A DNA stretch of 64,000 nucleotides from Rattus norvegicus (lineage: Eukaryota; Chordata; Mammalia; Rodentia; Muridae), in contig NC_086022.1 of assembly GCF_036323735.1 (NCBI RefSeq), forward strand, positions 65,158,702 to 65,222,701. The letters are read 5' to 3'. The position numbers and the translations under genes were made by a program. Below are positions 22,640 through 33,210 of the stretch, piece by piece. Numbering within the stretch: the stretch's first letter is position 1; the number at the start of each line of letters is the position of its first letter. The notes below the pieces were generated by a model, which saw only the letters and a list, made by a program, of their open reading frames with translations, had not been told where the DNA came from and made no database searches.

Positions 22640-22722
22640 CTCTCTCCCTCCCGCTCTCCGTCCCTCGATTCCTCCTTCCATTCCTCCCTCCTTCCCCCCT
22701 TCCTCTCTGTCTTCCTTCTTTC
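22640..22722. repeat. Polypyrimidine tract
   Basis: C/T-rich low-complexity tract (tctctccctcccgctctccg ... cttccttctttc) adjoining the reversed B1 fragment. Confidence 0.85.
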
Positions 22723-22830
22723 TAGACAAAGTTTTAATTCAAAGGCCAGGCTACCCTTGACCCCACAGAGATATCTGTCCCTCAGCCTCCCAAGAGCTGG
22801 GATTACAGGTATGGACTATTTATGTCCAGT
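22723..22830 (-). mobile_element. B1-related SINE fragment
   Basis: The + strand 'ggccaggctacccttgaccc' and 'cctcccaagagctgggattacaggtatgga' are the reverse of the B1 left half. Confidence 0.75.
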
Positions 22831-23480
22831 TTTCACTCCAGTGTTTATAGCCCTGTGTGAACCTATCTTCTTCTGTGCTTCACTCCTGGTAAGGGCATGG
22901 AGGTGTGCTATCAATACCTGTGTTTCTTTCTACTGCCCCATTTGATGTCTGGAGGGTTGCTAAAGGAGAGGAGTACTGAGTCAAGGAGATGGGAGAGCCA
23001 TGCTTCAGGAATGATGGTAGAAGGGTGTCCAGCAGCAGCTCATGTCTCCCAGAAGAATGTGAGCTCATTCGGATGATGCGTTGGCTCTCAGTGCTTGGAG
23101 ATTGATTGAGGAAGCAAGATTTTGGAGAGATTAGATGGAGGAAGTGCTGTAAGGCAGGAAAGTATCAGAAGTAGGAGTCAGCTGATCGAAGAGCTCCAGA
23201 GCCCGTCATGAAGGAGGATCACTTCCCTTTTAAAAACACTAACAGGAAGAGGTCTTCTGCAACTATTAAGGTCAAGGGATAGTCTAGAGGCTTTCAAGCA
23301 TGGAGTTTCCTATGCATCATGGAAACAACCTTTGCCTTTAGAGTGTAACTAAGTGGTAGAGTAATGTCTGGCATGTGGGAGGCTTTGCATTTAGTCCCAG
23401 AACCCAAATCAAACTCTGATGTGTCCTTTTTCAGAACTTCTCATACATATCTGTTTTGGGGCATGTGATGGGTGTTGGGC
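22831..23480. other. Mostly unique DNA with a possible ID/tRNA-like relic
   Basis: 23338-23412 ('aactaagtggtagagtaatg ... ggaggctttgcatttagtcccagaacc') resembles a degraded ID-like tRNA-derived SINE on the + strand. The rest is unassigned. Confidence 0.45.
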
Positions 23481-23560
23481 TGTTTTACTATTTTGATCTA
23501 TAAAATGATGATTGCACAGAGTTCACCCTAATATTTTTATGAAGTTGAATATTCTCTGTG
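23481..23560 (+). repeat. Copy A of an 80-bp direct duplication
   Basis: Aligned without gaps to 25943-26022, with 5 mismatches in 80 bp. The similarity stops at both ends. Family unknown. Confidence 0.9.
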
Positions 23561-24209
23561 GCTTCCCAGTACACAGCCAGCACTGGGACTTAACATTCTG
23601 GTGAACTGTGGTAACTTTGACCTCAGTTGAGGCACATTAGAACCCCTGGCCCTCCTCTCAGGCTCATCCTCTTTCCTGTCTTCTATTCTTTTTCTCTTTA
23701 TCATTGTGGTGTATGGACGTATCCCACTCCCCACAAAGCTCCTAGGATGTAAATGTCCCAGTCTTTGGGACCACTTTCCTTTACAAGAGGAACTTAGCTG
23801 ATGTGGTTAAGGCCTTTGATATGGATAAGGAAGAAACAAGATGTGATTAGAGTTTAAAATGACATTTTGGTCTGTGTGCAAAGGACAGGAGTGAGTGGTG
23901 GGTGGTACTACCGGAAATGAAGCAGGAGACTACGAAAGTGGTCTGTGCTGGAGCTGAGGGTGGCTTATTCTAGTATGGAAAAGAATGAAGTGGAGAATTA
24001 GTTTAGAGGCACAACCCAAAGTGCTAACCAATGCCTGGGATACAGGATGATGGAAAGGGAAGAGTAAACTTTTGGCTTAAGCAATTGGGTATCGCCATTG
24101 AGGAAGAGAAACCATATGAAGTTATAAGCAGAAAGAGAGAATAAGAGTTCTATCTTGGGCTTAATCATTTTGAGATGCTTATGTGACAAGCAATGATGAT
24201 GCCAATAAG
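23561..24209. other. Unique non-coding DNA
   Basis: No gene or repeat recognised. Confidence 0.5.
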
Positions 24210-24408
24210 ACAACAGAGATGGACTGGAGAGATGGCTCAGTGGTTAAGAGCACCAACTGCACTTCCAGAGGTCCTGAGTTCAATTCCCAGCAACCACATG
24301 GTGGCTCATACCCTCTGTAATGGGATCCCATGCTCTCTTCTGGTGTGTCTATGGTGTACTCATATAAATATAATAATAAATAAATATTTAAAAATAAACA
24401 ACAGAGAT
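24210..24408 (+). mobile_element. B2 SINE with 11-bp target-site duplication
   Basis: acaacagagat at 24210-24220 and 24398-24408 flanks a B2 body: ggactggagagatggctcag start, 'ccagcaaccacatggtggct', and an (ATAA)-type A-rich tail. Confidence 0.93.
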
Positions 24409-24599
24409 AAGGAAGAATCTTGGGGGAAACTTCTGGGCAGCTATTCTAATTTAGGATGATGTAACTAGACTCAAGAAGACTACACACTACAGGGATTTAA
24501 GTGAACGGAACTTCTGAGGCATCGTCTACTGTTAAAAAGGAGCAGAATAGATGGGAAAGGATAATTATGGAGAGACAGGATTCAAATAATGGCATGAAA

Positions 24600-24660
24600 G
24601 AAGAAGGAAAGAAAAAGAAAGGAAGAAAGGAGAAGGAAGGAAGGAAGGAAGGAAGGAAGC
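24600..24660. repeat. (GGAA)n / purine-rich simple repeat
   Basis: gaaggaaag variants ending in an exact GGAA run of about 5 units near 24636-24658. Confidence 0.9.
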
Positions 24661-25296
24661 AAGAGACAAGTTGGGTTGGTAGCTTTTAAGAAGTTCAGTG
24701 CCATAAGAACAATGAGGTTATGAGTTTATTTTCTACACCTATAAAATATATACCACATATATAGTCTATGGTGTCATCCAGGTACCAACCAGCAAGATTG
24801 CTAGTGGTGGAAAAATTAAAAATTGAAAGGGAGACTATCATGACAACTCCCACCCACCATTTCTTCTTAATTTTGTTCTAGAAGAGTTAGCCAATAAAAT
24901 TACGCAAAAGGAAAAATTAAATACTTCGCAAGATTCAGCAATTCTTTTTAAAATGTTATTTATACTCTGTAGATTGATTTAAATGAATCCAATATCTTTT
25001 GGCTTACTATTTAAGAATAAAATTTTATGGAAGAATTAATTAAAGTATTCTTTCATGGATCTCAGCTGACATGCAACTGCTAATTTTTAGTTAATGAGTC
25101 CTGGATATTAAAATTATCTTTCTGTTATGGTAAGTATATGTGAACGTTTATTTAAGAAGTGATCTTAAAATATAGTACCTGTGTGTTTGTTAAATGATTA
25201 TGAACAGAAAGATTAAACTAGAATTGAACAGAACCTTCCTGAAGCAAAGATCTTTTTCCTTCCATTCCTCCCTCCCTTGTACACTTGGGAGTATAG

Positions 25297-25297
<1 letters not shown>
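24661..25297. other. Unique AT-rich non-coding DNA
   Basis: No gene or repeat recognised. Confidence 0.5.

Positions 25298-25350
<53 letters not shown>
25298..25350. repeat. (TG)n microsatellite
   Basis: Pure TG, about 53 bp. Confidence 0.97.
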
Positions 25351-25353
<3 letters not shown>

Positions 25354-25584
25354 GGTATCTATCTGTATGACTTTTGTTTAGAGGAATGCCATTCACTTTG
25401 ATAAATTGTTGTGGCAATCACTTACTGAATATTATTATTATTATTTTAGAATATTTCTGGTTGATTTCTATACCCCTGCCAGGCGAGTATGGTTGGTTTG
25501 TTTCTCAAATGTAAAATTTTACATTATTTTATCTTTGACTCCCCAATAGTTTTCTACTTATTCCTTATATAGTAAGGAGGAGTT

Positions 25585-25755
25585 GGTGTCTGGGTACAGT
25601 TTGGATTCTGTGATTGTGCAGACGCTATCTGACCTCTCTGAACGTGAGGTCTCCATTGTAATCTGAAGATATTAATATTACTTATTTCATGGGGCTTCTG
25701 GAGGCATTCAGTGATGTAATGTGTATAGGATCCAGCAATAGGATTCAGCAAATAT
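25585..25755 (-). mobile_element. MIR SINE relic
   Basis: 'ctgacctctctgaacgtgag' and 'ggcttctggaggcattcagtgatgtaatgt' follow the reversed MIR order, including the region near 'tgtgaggattaaatga...'. Diverged. Confidence 0.6.
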
Positions 25756-25942
25756 CATTATGATTATTCATAGTATTGTCCAGGATTCCCAGGAAATTCT
25801 TAGGAGTGAATCTAGTAAAAATCACAGTCTTTGGAAAAACCACTTATGTTTTGCCATGTTCTAATTAATTATAGTTTGTTTTAGTTGTGAATATCTTGAT
25901 TTAATCTAACATCTCAGACATGCTAAAACATGGAATTGTGAA

Positions 25943-26022
25943 TGTTTTACTATTTCGATCTATAAAATGATGATCACACAGAGTTCACCCTAATAATTTT
26001 ATGAAGTTGAATGTTCTCTGTG
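25943..26022 (+). repeat. Copy B of an 80-bp direct duplication
   Basis: 94% identical to 23481-23560 in the same orientation. It lies 7 bp before an LTR-like fragment. Confidence 0.9.
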
Positions 26023-26029
26023 CTTGTTG

Positions 26030-26235
26030 TGCAGAAAAGCAGGTTGAGTAAGCCACGGAGAGCAAGCCAAGGAGCAGCACTCCTCTGCGGTTCCTGCCTC
26101 TGCTCCCGTGTGGGTTTCTGCCCTGATTTTCCCCAAAGACTGACTGTGGTCAGATGTCTAAGGCAAACAAACCCCTTGCTCCCAAGTTCATTTTGGTCAT
26201 GGTGTTTATCACAGCATCAGAAAGCAAGCCAGATC
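26030..26235 (+). mobile_element. LTR-like rodent repeat fragment
   Basis: 'cggttcctgcctctgctccc', 'aaacaaaccccttgctccca' and 'tttggtcatggtgtttatcacag' place it with the 13535-13763 family on the + strand. Confidence 0.6.
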
Positions 26236-26267
26236 ATTCTTCTGTAATTTTCTTTAATTTCTATTTG

Positions 26268-26362
26268 TGTTTTTTGTGTGGGTGCTGGAGATCCAAACCC
26301 AGTTCTACATGCCTGCATGGCAAACACTTTTAACAACTGAGCTATTTTTCCAGACTACTTTT
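26268..26362 (-). mobile_element. B4/ID-like SINE fragment
   Basis: 'gggtgctggagatccaaaccc' to 'ttttaacaactgagctatttttccag' is the reversed tRNA-like half of a B4/ID-type SINE. Confidence 0.5.
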
Positions 26363-26539
26363 TGTTTAAATAATTATGTATTGTTACGTTTCCTCTGAAT
26401 GATGCTTTAATCATTTAATATTTTCATTATAATTTTTATTATTCCAGTTGAAATGTTAGCTTTGATCTCTTGTTCACCATATTGTTCATGATAATTTAAA
26501 TACTATTGTGGAGCTTTTGTTGATCCTGCTCGAGGCTTA

Positions 26540-27105
26540 ATTTAAAAGGACAATGTGAACTCCATCTATCCCCATTTTAGGACCCCGTTTATCTCCATTT
26601 TGAGGACCAGGCCTCAAAAAAAAAAGCCATAAGGCACCAGATTCAGGAATAGACCATAAGTCCCAGAAATTGGATCATAAGACACCAGCGCTAGGAACAG
26701 ACCATAAAATCCAGAACAAAATCTTAAAACCCTCTCCCAAAGAACAGCCTGGGGATAACCACAAAAATGGGGAAATGTCTTTATTTCAGAACGGGCCATC
26801 TGGGCTGGGCAGTCCTATTTCATCACATGATTGAATGCTCGTGACATAGAAATGTAGACCACTGATCACCTGTGACCCCCTAGCAGCCACCAGTGAAATT
26901 TTAGATTACCCAATCCTTTCAGAGAGTTCCCCTGTTCCCTAGAAGAAGGCCTGAGTGCCTTTATCTGGGGCGGCCATTTCAAAGAATGGTTGACCCCTGC
27001 ATAATGGTTGTTTCTGCAGAAAAAACACTCTTTGCTTTTGCATGCGACCTGAGTCCGGAGTCTTCCTTCAGTGACTTTTGAACCCTTACACATTGACACA
27101 CAGAG
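26540..27105 (+). mobile_element. Probable solo LTR of a rodent endogenous retrovirus
   Basis: It contains two kinds of internal tandem repeats. A ~24-bp pair lies at about 26562-26608. A 48-bp-period pair lies at about 26629-26722, each unit with 'caccag' and 'agaccataa'. Downstream is a 'tctttgcttttgcatgcgac' block like the poly(A)/R region of rodent LTRs. I see no gag/pol/env sequence, and exact ends and target duplication are not resolved. Confidence 0.45.
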
Positions 27106-27341
27106 ACTTCTCTACAGTTTAAAGATGTTTTTCTTTTGCTGGGGCAGTCTCTCAGCTAGTTACTAACTTACCCTGACTTATCCACCATCTCACATCCCAT
27201 ACTTATTGCCTGCTTCTATCTCCATCCATCTCCCTTCTCCTCTTTTCAAATCTTTTTGACAGATTCTACTTTTTCCTGTAACATTTCTCCAGTCTCTGTG
27301 TGCCCAGAAGTCCAGCTCCCTCTCCCCCTCCTGTCCCTCTT

Positions 27342-27345
<4 letters not shown>

Positions 27346-27395
<50 letters not shown>
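27346..27395. repeat. (CA)n microsatellite
   Basis: Pure CA, about 50 bp. Confidence 0.97.
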
Positions 27396-27398
<3 letters not shown>

Positions 27399-27502
27399 CA
27401 CACATTGCATTCTGAGCCAATCAGCAGTAAGACAATGTCTTAGCCATTTCTTAGGGTTGTTCTTTGGCATTGATAGTTGTCTGACCTTGACCACCATGCA
27501 GC

Positions 27503-27712
27503 TTGCTTTTTTTTTTTTAAGATTTATTTATTTATTATATATAAGTACACTGTAGCTGTCTTCAGACACACCTGAAAAGGGCATCAGAGCTCATTACAGA
27601 TGGTTGTGAGCTATTATGTGGTTGCTGAGATTTGAACTCAGCACCTCTGGAAGAGAGGTCAATGCTCTTAATCACTGAGCCATTTATCCAGCCCACAGAT
27701 TGCTTTTTAATA
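27503..27712 (-). mobile_element. B2 SINE, reverse orientation
   Basis: The T-rich tail at 27508-27535 is followed by the reversed B2 body, ending 'cactgagccatttatccagccc' at 27694. A short duplication (ttgcttttt) flanks it at about 27503 and 27700. Confidence 0.88.
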
Positions 27713-28151
27713 TGATAATATCAGAGAATTGTCTTTTCGGTAGGTGAAGGTCAATCAAGCATTTACATATAGAAAACTGGTGATGGGCCATAGAAATGAC
27801 AATATCAAAATCCTGCCAGCACTTAGCTCTCTATTGGCACAGAATTAAAATACAGGGACACATCTTCAAACAATTTGAGGGAAGGTCAGTTCAACAAGTC
27901 CTTCTGAATTTGCCGAGTACTGTTATTTGTGTCTAGTTTTAATACATGGTGATTTGAGATTGTTAGGTTTTAGACTTACTACCTTTTACATTAGTTGGAA
28001 TTTTCTTTATGGCCTAATACATTTTCTATTTTAAAAATAAATCCATGGACAGATAAGTAGAAGGCAAAGTTTCTGTTTTTCCATGGGGAGCTTAGTCTAC
28101 TCAATTTGCCTGATTTGTTAATCCTTTGAGTTAATATAATAAGGGCCCTCC
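27713..28151. other. Unique non-coding DNA
   Basis: No gene or repeat recognised. Confidence 0.5.
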
Positions 28152-28213
28152 TGTGTGTGTGTGGTGTGTGTGTGTGACTGTGTGTGTGTGTGTGTGTGTG
28201 TGTCTGTGTGTGT
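28152..28213. repeat. (TG)n microsatellite, interrupted
   Basis: TG repeats with ggtg, gactg and tctg interruptions. Confidence 0.95.
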
Positions 28214-28237
28214 AACTCCTCTAGATAAATTTGGAAT

Positions 28238-28372
28238 CTTCCTTCCTTCCTTCTCCTTTCTTCCTTTCTTCCTTTCTTCCTTTCTTCCTTTCTTCCTTTC
28301 TTCCTTTCCTCCTTCCTTCCTTCCTTCCTTCCTTCCTTCCTTCCTTCCTTCCTTCCTTCTCATTCCTTCCTT
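28238..28372. repeat. (TTCC)n / (TTTC)n polypyrimidine microsatellite
   Basis: About 135 bp of almost uninterrupted pyrimidine. It changes from TTTCTTCC-type units to pure TTCC near 28310. Confidence 0.96.
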
Positions 28373-30070
28373 GTTTATAAAGCCTTTGGTTTTTTTCTTC
28401 TTTCCTGGTTATTCAATATAAAATTGTTTTTATTTATAAATCTCATTAAGCATAGGGAACCAAAATACTGAGAAACAGTCTTGAAACGTAAGGAGGTTTC
28501 AAGATGGTCTCCCTCAGAAACCCACGAACCTGACTGTAGTACCAGTAGTTATTGTGGGCCAGGGATGGGAAGAGTATGGTCATCAAAAGTCTATCAGATG
28601 TTGAGTTGTTATGAAAACTTGAATGGGGTCTTAATCTCATGAACTTCCTTAGAAAATTGCATTTTAGTTTAAAATTCCCTTTAAATTCTATTCCTTCCCT
28701 AACATCCCCTATTCTCATTTTAATAAAACCTCATTGCTAGAACAACTAAACTGCCACAGCTCTTCAAACAATTCCCTCAAAAATCCTTTTGGGAAATAGT
28801 TTTTAATGAACATCAAAAAGTATAGTTCTTTTTTTGTTTTTACCCCAGGTGTCTGAACAGCTCCTGTGAGCTTTCTGCTGTCTGTTTAGCCTAATTCAAA
28901 ACAAAAAAGGGAATCAATTATACAAATCCCTTCCTAAAAGAGTGCAAAACAGATGTTTGATTTAAAAATACATGAAAACATGACTACGTTTGCTAATATT
29001 TGAATATTTCAGTGCAGCAATAAGCAGTGTATTATAACAGCATTTCACATGCATTTTGTCAAGTTATATATTAATATTAGAGCTGGTTGCTCCAGCTCTA
29101 TGCCCAAACCAATTACTACATTTGTTTCAAGTTATAAGCAGTTGGATTAAATGTTTTCCTCTTCTGGGACTTTGACTTAATAAGTTAATTCTCTGGACGA
29201 ATGTGGAAGACAAGGAGACAAGGTGAACACAGAACACCATGTGAGGATCAATAGCACGTTTTTAATATCTTTAGAGCAAACTAGCTCATTAAACAGCAGA
29301 ATTAATATAGTGAGAATCTCAATAACAATGGGATTTATAGATTACAGGTGCTGGAAAATGTATACTCAAATTCAAATGGTTTAATGAAAACAACTAAGAA
29401 AAGCCCCTTTCTACCTTTCTGGAAATAGACATTTTGCTGTCACGTTCAAGGAAGTAAATACATGCTTATCAAGAAGAGGCCAGCAAAGAAGTGGATGCAG
29501 AATGAGAGACTGCAGACTTATAGTCAAACTCTAATGAAGGAAAGAAAACTGGAGATGCCCAGAGACTGTGTCCATCCTCTATCTGATTTGGTTCTTCAGT
29601 CCTATGTAACTCTTACTCGTCTACATTTCTAAGTGAACTCAATGAAAGTATCCCAGAATGGAGATGGCATTGCTTGACTCCGTGAGGAGGCTCTGTCAGG
29701 GAACATCTTTGCAACTCCAGGGAACATCATCTTCGGGCCTCTAGTGATGATATCAGGGAACATTTTCAGGCATCCAGTAATGATATAGGATCACAGCCTA
29801 TCTGTTCCTTTCTCCTGTCCGTGTGTGAAGCTAATAATAACATGATTTGTTCAAGTCGTTTGGACTTAAGAAGTTTTGCTTCAAGGGAGTCTCTCATCAA
29901 TTTCATCAATCGGTGAGGAGCACTCAGCAAGCACAAGTGACTGTGTACACTCACAGCCACAGGAGGGGAGTCAGCACAAAATACGATTTCCAGTATTGAA
30001 TTTCCTATACATGTTTCCTCATATCCGAAAGTTCAGAACAATTCTCAGACAACAGCTAGGACTGCACAAC
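28373..30070. other. Long unique stretch, candidate conserved non-coding DNA in the middle
   Basis: 1.7 kb without a recognisable repeat. About 28800-29460 is dense in TAAT-type homeodomain cores and AT-rich blocks (cctaattcaaaacaaaaaag, gcattttgtcaagttatata). No coding features were seen. Confidence 0.4.
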
Positions 30071-30192
30071 AAAAGCAAATGTTTGGTTGGGGATTTAGCT
30101 CAGTGGTAGAGCGCTTGCCTAGCAAGCGCAAGGCCCTGGGTTCGGTCCCCAGCTCTGAAAACAAGAAAAAAGAAAAAAAAAAGCAAATGTTT
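30071..30192 (+). mobile_element. ID SINE with 14-bp target-site duplication
   Basis: aaaagcaaatgttt is repeated exactly at 30071-30084 and 30179-30192. The body starts ggttggggatttagctcag, has intact pol III A and B boxes, and ends in an A-rich tail. Close to the rat ID consensus. Confidence 0.98.
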
Positions 30193-30404
30193 ACTGTGTG
30201 CAACCCTCTTAGTGCTTGTCGTGAATCAACAAAATATGCTTGTCTTATAGTTAATAACCAGGGCTTGGGTGGAACCTAGAAATCACCAATAACTGTGTCC
30301 CATGTTGTCATTATGATGGTGAAATTTTGTTCCTAGGCCAAAAAGTAAAGACCGAACATAGGCTTTGTGACCAAAAACTTTTCGCTCAAATCTAGAATGT
30401 CTCC

Positions 30405-30763
30405 TCAGGCTCTGTTTTGAGTGTTTGGTTCCCAGCTTGTGGTGCTCCTTTGAAACTGGTGTAGTCTTCAGGAGGTGCGATCTAGCTGATGGAAGTTGGT
30501 CACTAGAGGTGGGCCTTTGAAGGTTGTGCTCACTCCTGATTTCTGTCTAGCTTTCTCTGCTTCCTGGTCTATTGCTGTGTGAGGGGTTGCTCCTGTATAC
30601 ACCAGCCGCTCAGACAAAGCTGCTCCCTCTACTTACCGTACCTGCTCCACCATGATGGATTGGCATTTCTCAGAGACTTGGCGCCCAAGTAATGAATGTG
30701 TTCTTCCCTTAACCTGTTTCTGCCAGGTATTCGGTCAAAGCAGTGAAAGAAATGACTAATACC
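30405..30763 (+). mobile_element. LTR-like repeat (MaLR-type), + orientation
   Basis: 'ttggttcccagcttgtggtg', 'ggtgggcctttgaaggttgt' and 'taatgaatgtgttcttccct' lead to an end 'cagtgaaagaaatgactaatacc'. The order is similar to other LTR-like copies. Confidence 0.6.
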
Positions 30764-31684
30764 TAATGTTTTAAAATGCAGAATAAACATGAAGGTTTAG
30801 ATGTGGATTCTCTGGGTGTTGGGTATATCATGCAGATGAAAGAAGAACCCAAGACACGTTGCCTACTTACAGTCTTGTGGGCGGATGAATACATCCAGGA
30901 ACTACCCCTGCAGAGTTGAGATGGTCTTCATTGAAAAGAAATAAATTACTCCCAAATCAAAAGTTTTACCTAGGGGGAAAAAAGGATAACCTGTAGGAAA
31001 CCCAAGAAACAGACCTATTATGTGGAAATAAATTCAGCATGAAATAATTGTAAATAAACGTAAAATAGAACCGCTTTACAACTGGTCACTATTACTTTCA
31101 TGAGGTAAGGAACAAATTGAAGATGTAAAAGAAAAATGTCACCTTATAAAATGATGTTTTTGTGGGGGTGGGAGGACTAGCAGAGATTTTTATGACTTGG
31201 CTCATTCTGATGAAATACAGCAGTGTAGGTGTTGAAGTGGATCTGCTTTGTATATGATAAAATATAGGACTATTTTTGTGCTTGTAATTGAGAATTGCAT
31301 CTTTGCTAGTGGTATATGAGTCAGAGCAGGATACAATTCTTTTCCAAAGCTATATTAAATGTATAGTGCTGACATTAGAGGAAAAGACTTTGCCAGTAAA
31401 TACATTCAATGTAGACAGACACAAAGAGCTGGTAGATACAGTACTAACTGAACTCTATTTCTTTTGACAAGTCATCTGGTCTACCCATGCTTAAGAAAAC
31501 ATGTTACAAAATAGCCCATTGTAAAGAATATATCGATTGAGAAGTTGCTTTTCAAATTTTTGATTCAGCTGTTTGCTATAGATTAGAAGTTGCCCAAATA
31601 CTTAAAGCTAAACAGTGCCTAACAACAAAAGAAAGCAAGCCTAATACATGTACCATTTAGACAATTGGGAAGGTTGGTTTTGCT
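30764..31684. other. Unique AT-rich non-coding DNA
   Basis: No gene or repeat recognised. Confidence 0.5.
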
Positions 31685-31689
31685 TTTAA

Positions 31690-31912
31690 CTTTAAAAATT
31701 ATTGCTTTATTTTTATTTTATATGCTGAGTCTTTTGCCTGCATGTCTGTGCCATGCTTGTGAAGTAGCTATGGAGGCTAGAAGATGGTGTTAGATCCCCT
31801 GGAACTGGAGTTACAGATGGTTGTTAGATGACATGTGGTTGCTAGAAACTGAACCCAGGTCCTCTGGAAAAGCAACCAGTGCTCTTAATCACTGAGCCAT
31901 CTCTCCAACCCC
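31690..31912 (-). mobile_element. B3 SINE, reverse orientation
   Basis: 'gatcccctggaactggagtt acagatggttgttag' and 'cactgagccatctctccaacccc' are reversed B3 landmarks, with a T-rich start at about 31690. Confidence 0.9.
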
Positions 31913-32885
31913 ATAGATTGTTTTTATAGACTATTAAATATGTGAGTTTGTTTGCAGAGTATGGTGACTCTTCAATCTCTAGGTGGGAGGAGTAACACCC
32001 GTTGTTGCAAACACTCCCTGCATATTAATCTTTCTAAGATTGTTTTAAATATTGTTTTAAATCTTTGAAATATTAGGAGTAGTAATAGTTACATCTCAGG
32101 ATTGTTGTTGTATGTCAATAAGATAACAGAAATGGAAGGTTTTTGGCATTTGAAAAAAACCACAGTAAACCTATTGTATACCCAGAAAATGAATTAGCAC
32201 ATTTGCAGACTGGAAATTCTGACACCAATCAAACAAAATACAAGATGAGTCAATAAAGAAGCAATTTGAATAGGAAGAGAATCTAATTCAGTATTAGAAG
32301 AAAGCTAGCTTAGGGGGTCTTGTCATCCAGTGCCACAAAGAAGAGCTTCATTAGCAGGGAGTTAGGTGTCTTTCAGGGAGCCAGCTTGCAAGAAGACCCA
32401 GGAGCAGTGCATGAGAAAGGCCTGGGGTGCACACACCCTTCAGGTCAGCAGAAGGAGGTGTTCAAGTCCTCAATGAGGAAATGATCTGGGTGTATGTACG
32501 ATATACTTCTATCAACACCCCCTAAAACCACCACACATGTTCACAGATTATTAGTTAAAAAAACTTATCTTATTTGGCAAAAATAACTTTCATATAAAAT
32601 TTCTGTTCATTTAAATCAATTCTTCAAATCAACTCAAATATTTTTACTTCCATATTTTCGAGCTACCACTATGTGTTTCATTTTTAAAAACAGGAGATTC
32701 TCACCCTCTTTATATTTCTTCGTCAAGAGTTGATAAGCTTATGTATAGGTACTCCTTGTGATTTTTGCTTTCCACATGTCCATAGACTGCAGCTCAGTGT
32801 CCGATATGCAGTTGGTACAGAGTCAGCATGCATTGAATGGATATGTAATGGAATATGGTTGAAAGAAGTACATGAAGAAAAAGGG
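31913..32885. other. Unique AT-rich non-coding DNA
   Basis: No gene or clear repeat recognised. 32786-32860 has a faint MIR-like order. Confidence 0.45.
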
Positions 32886-33075
32886 ATGGGTGGAGAGACG
32901 AATCAGCAGTGAGGAAAACTTGTTTTTTTCCAGAGGACCTGGATTCATTTCCTCAGCACCCACATGGTGATTTACAACCACCAATAGTTCCAGTTCCAGA
33001 GGATCCAATACATACAGATGTATACAGACCAAGCACTTCTGCACATAAAACTAAACAAACACATCTAAAAGGGAG
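32886..33075 (+). mobile_element. B3-type SINE
   Basis: 'ggtggagagacgaatcagca', 'cagaggacctggattcattt' and 'agttccagttccagaggatc' follow B3 order on the + strand. Diverged. Confidence 0.8.
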
Positions 33076-33104
33076 ACTCTACTCACAATAACCAAAAACC
33101 AGTC

Positions 33105-33210
33105 AGATCCTTTGCATAACTCTTTGAGGTAAGTGTGATTGTCTCATTAACTCAATGATAAAACAAGACGTGGAGAACTTAAAAAACAAAACAGAACTTG
33201 TTTTCAACCC
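33105..33210 (+). mobile_element. MIR SINE relic
   Basis: 'cataactctttgaggtaagt' followed by 'aatgataaaacaagacgtgg' resembles the MIR 3' half. Confidence 0.5.
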
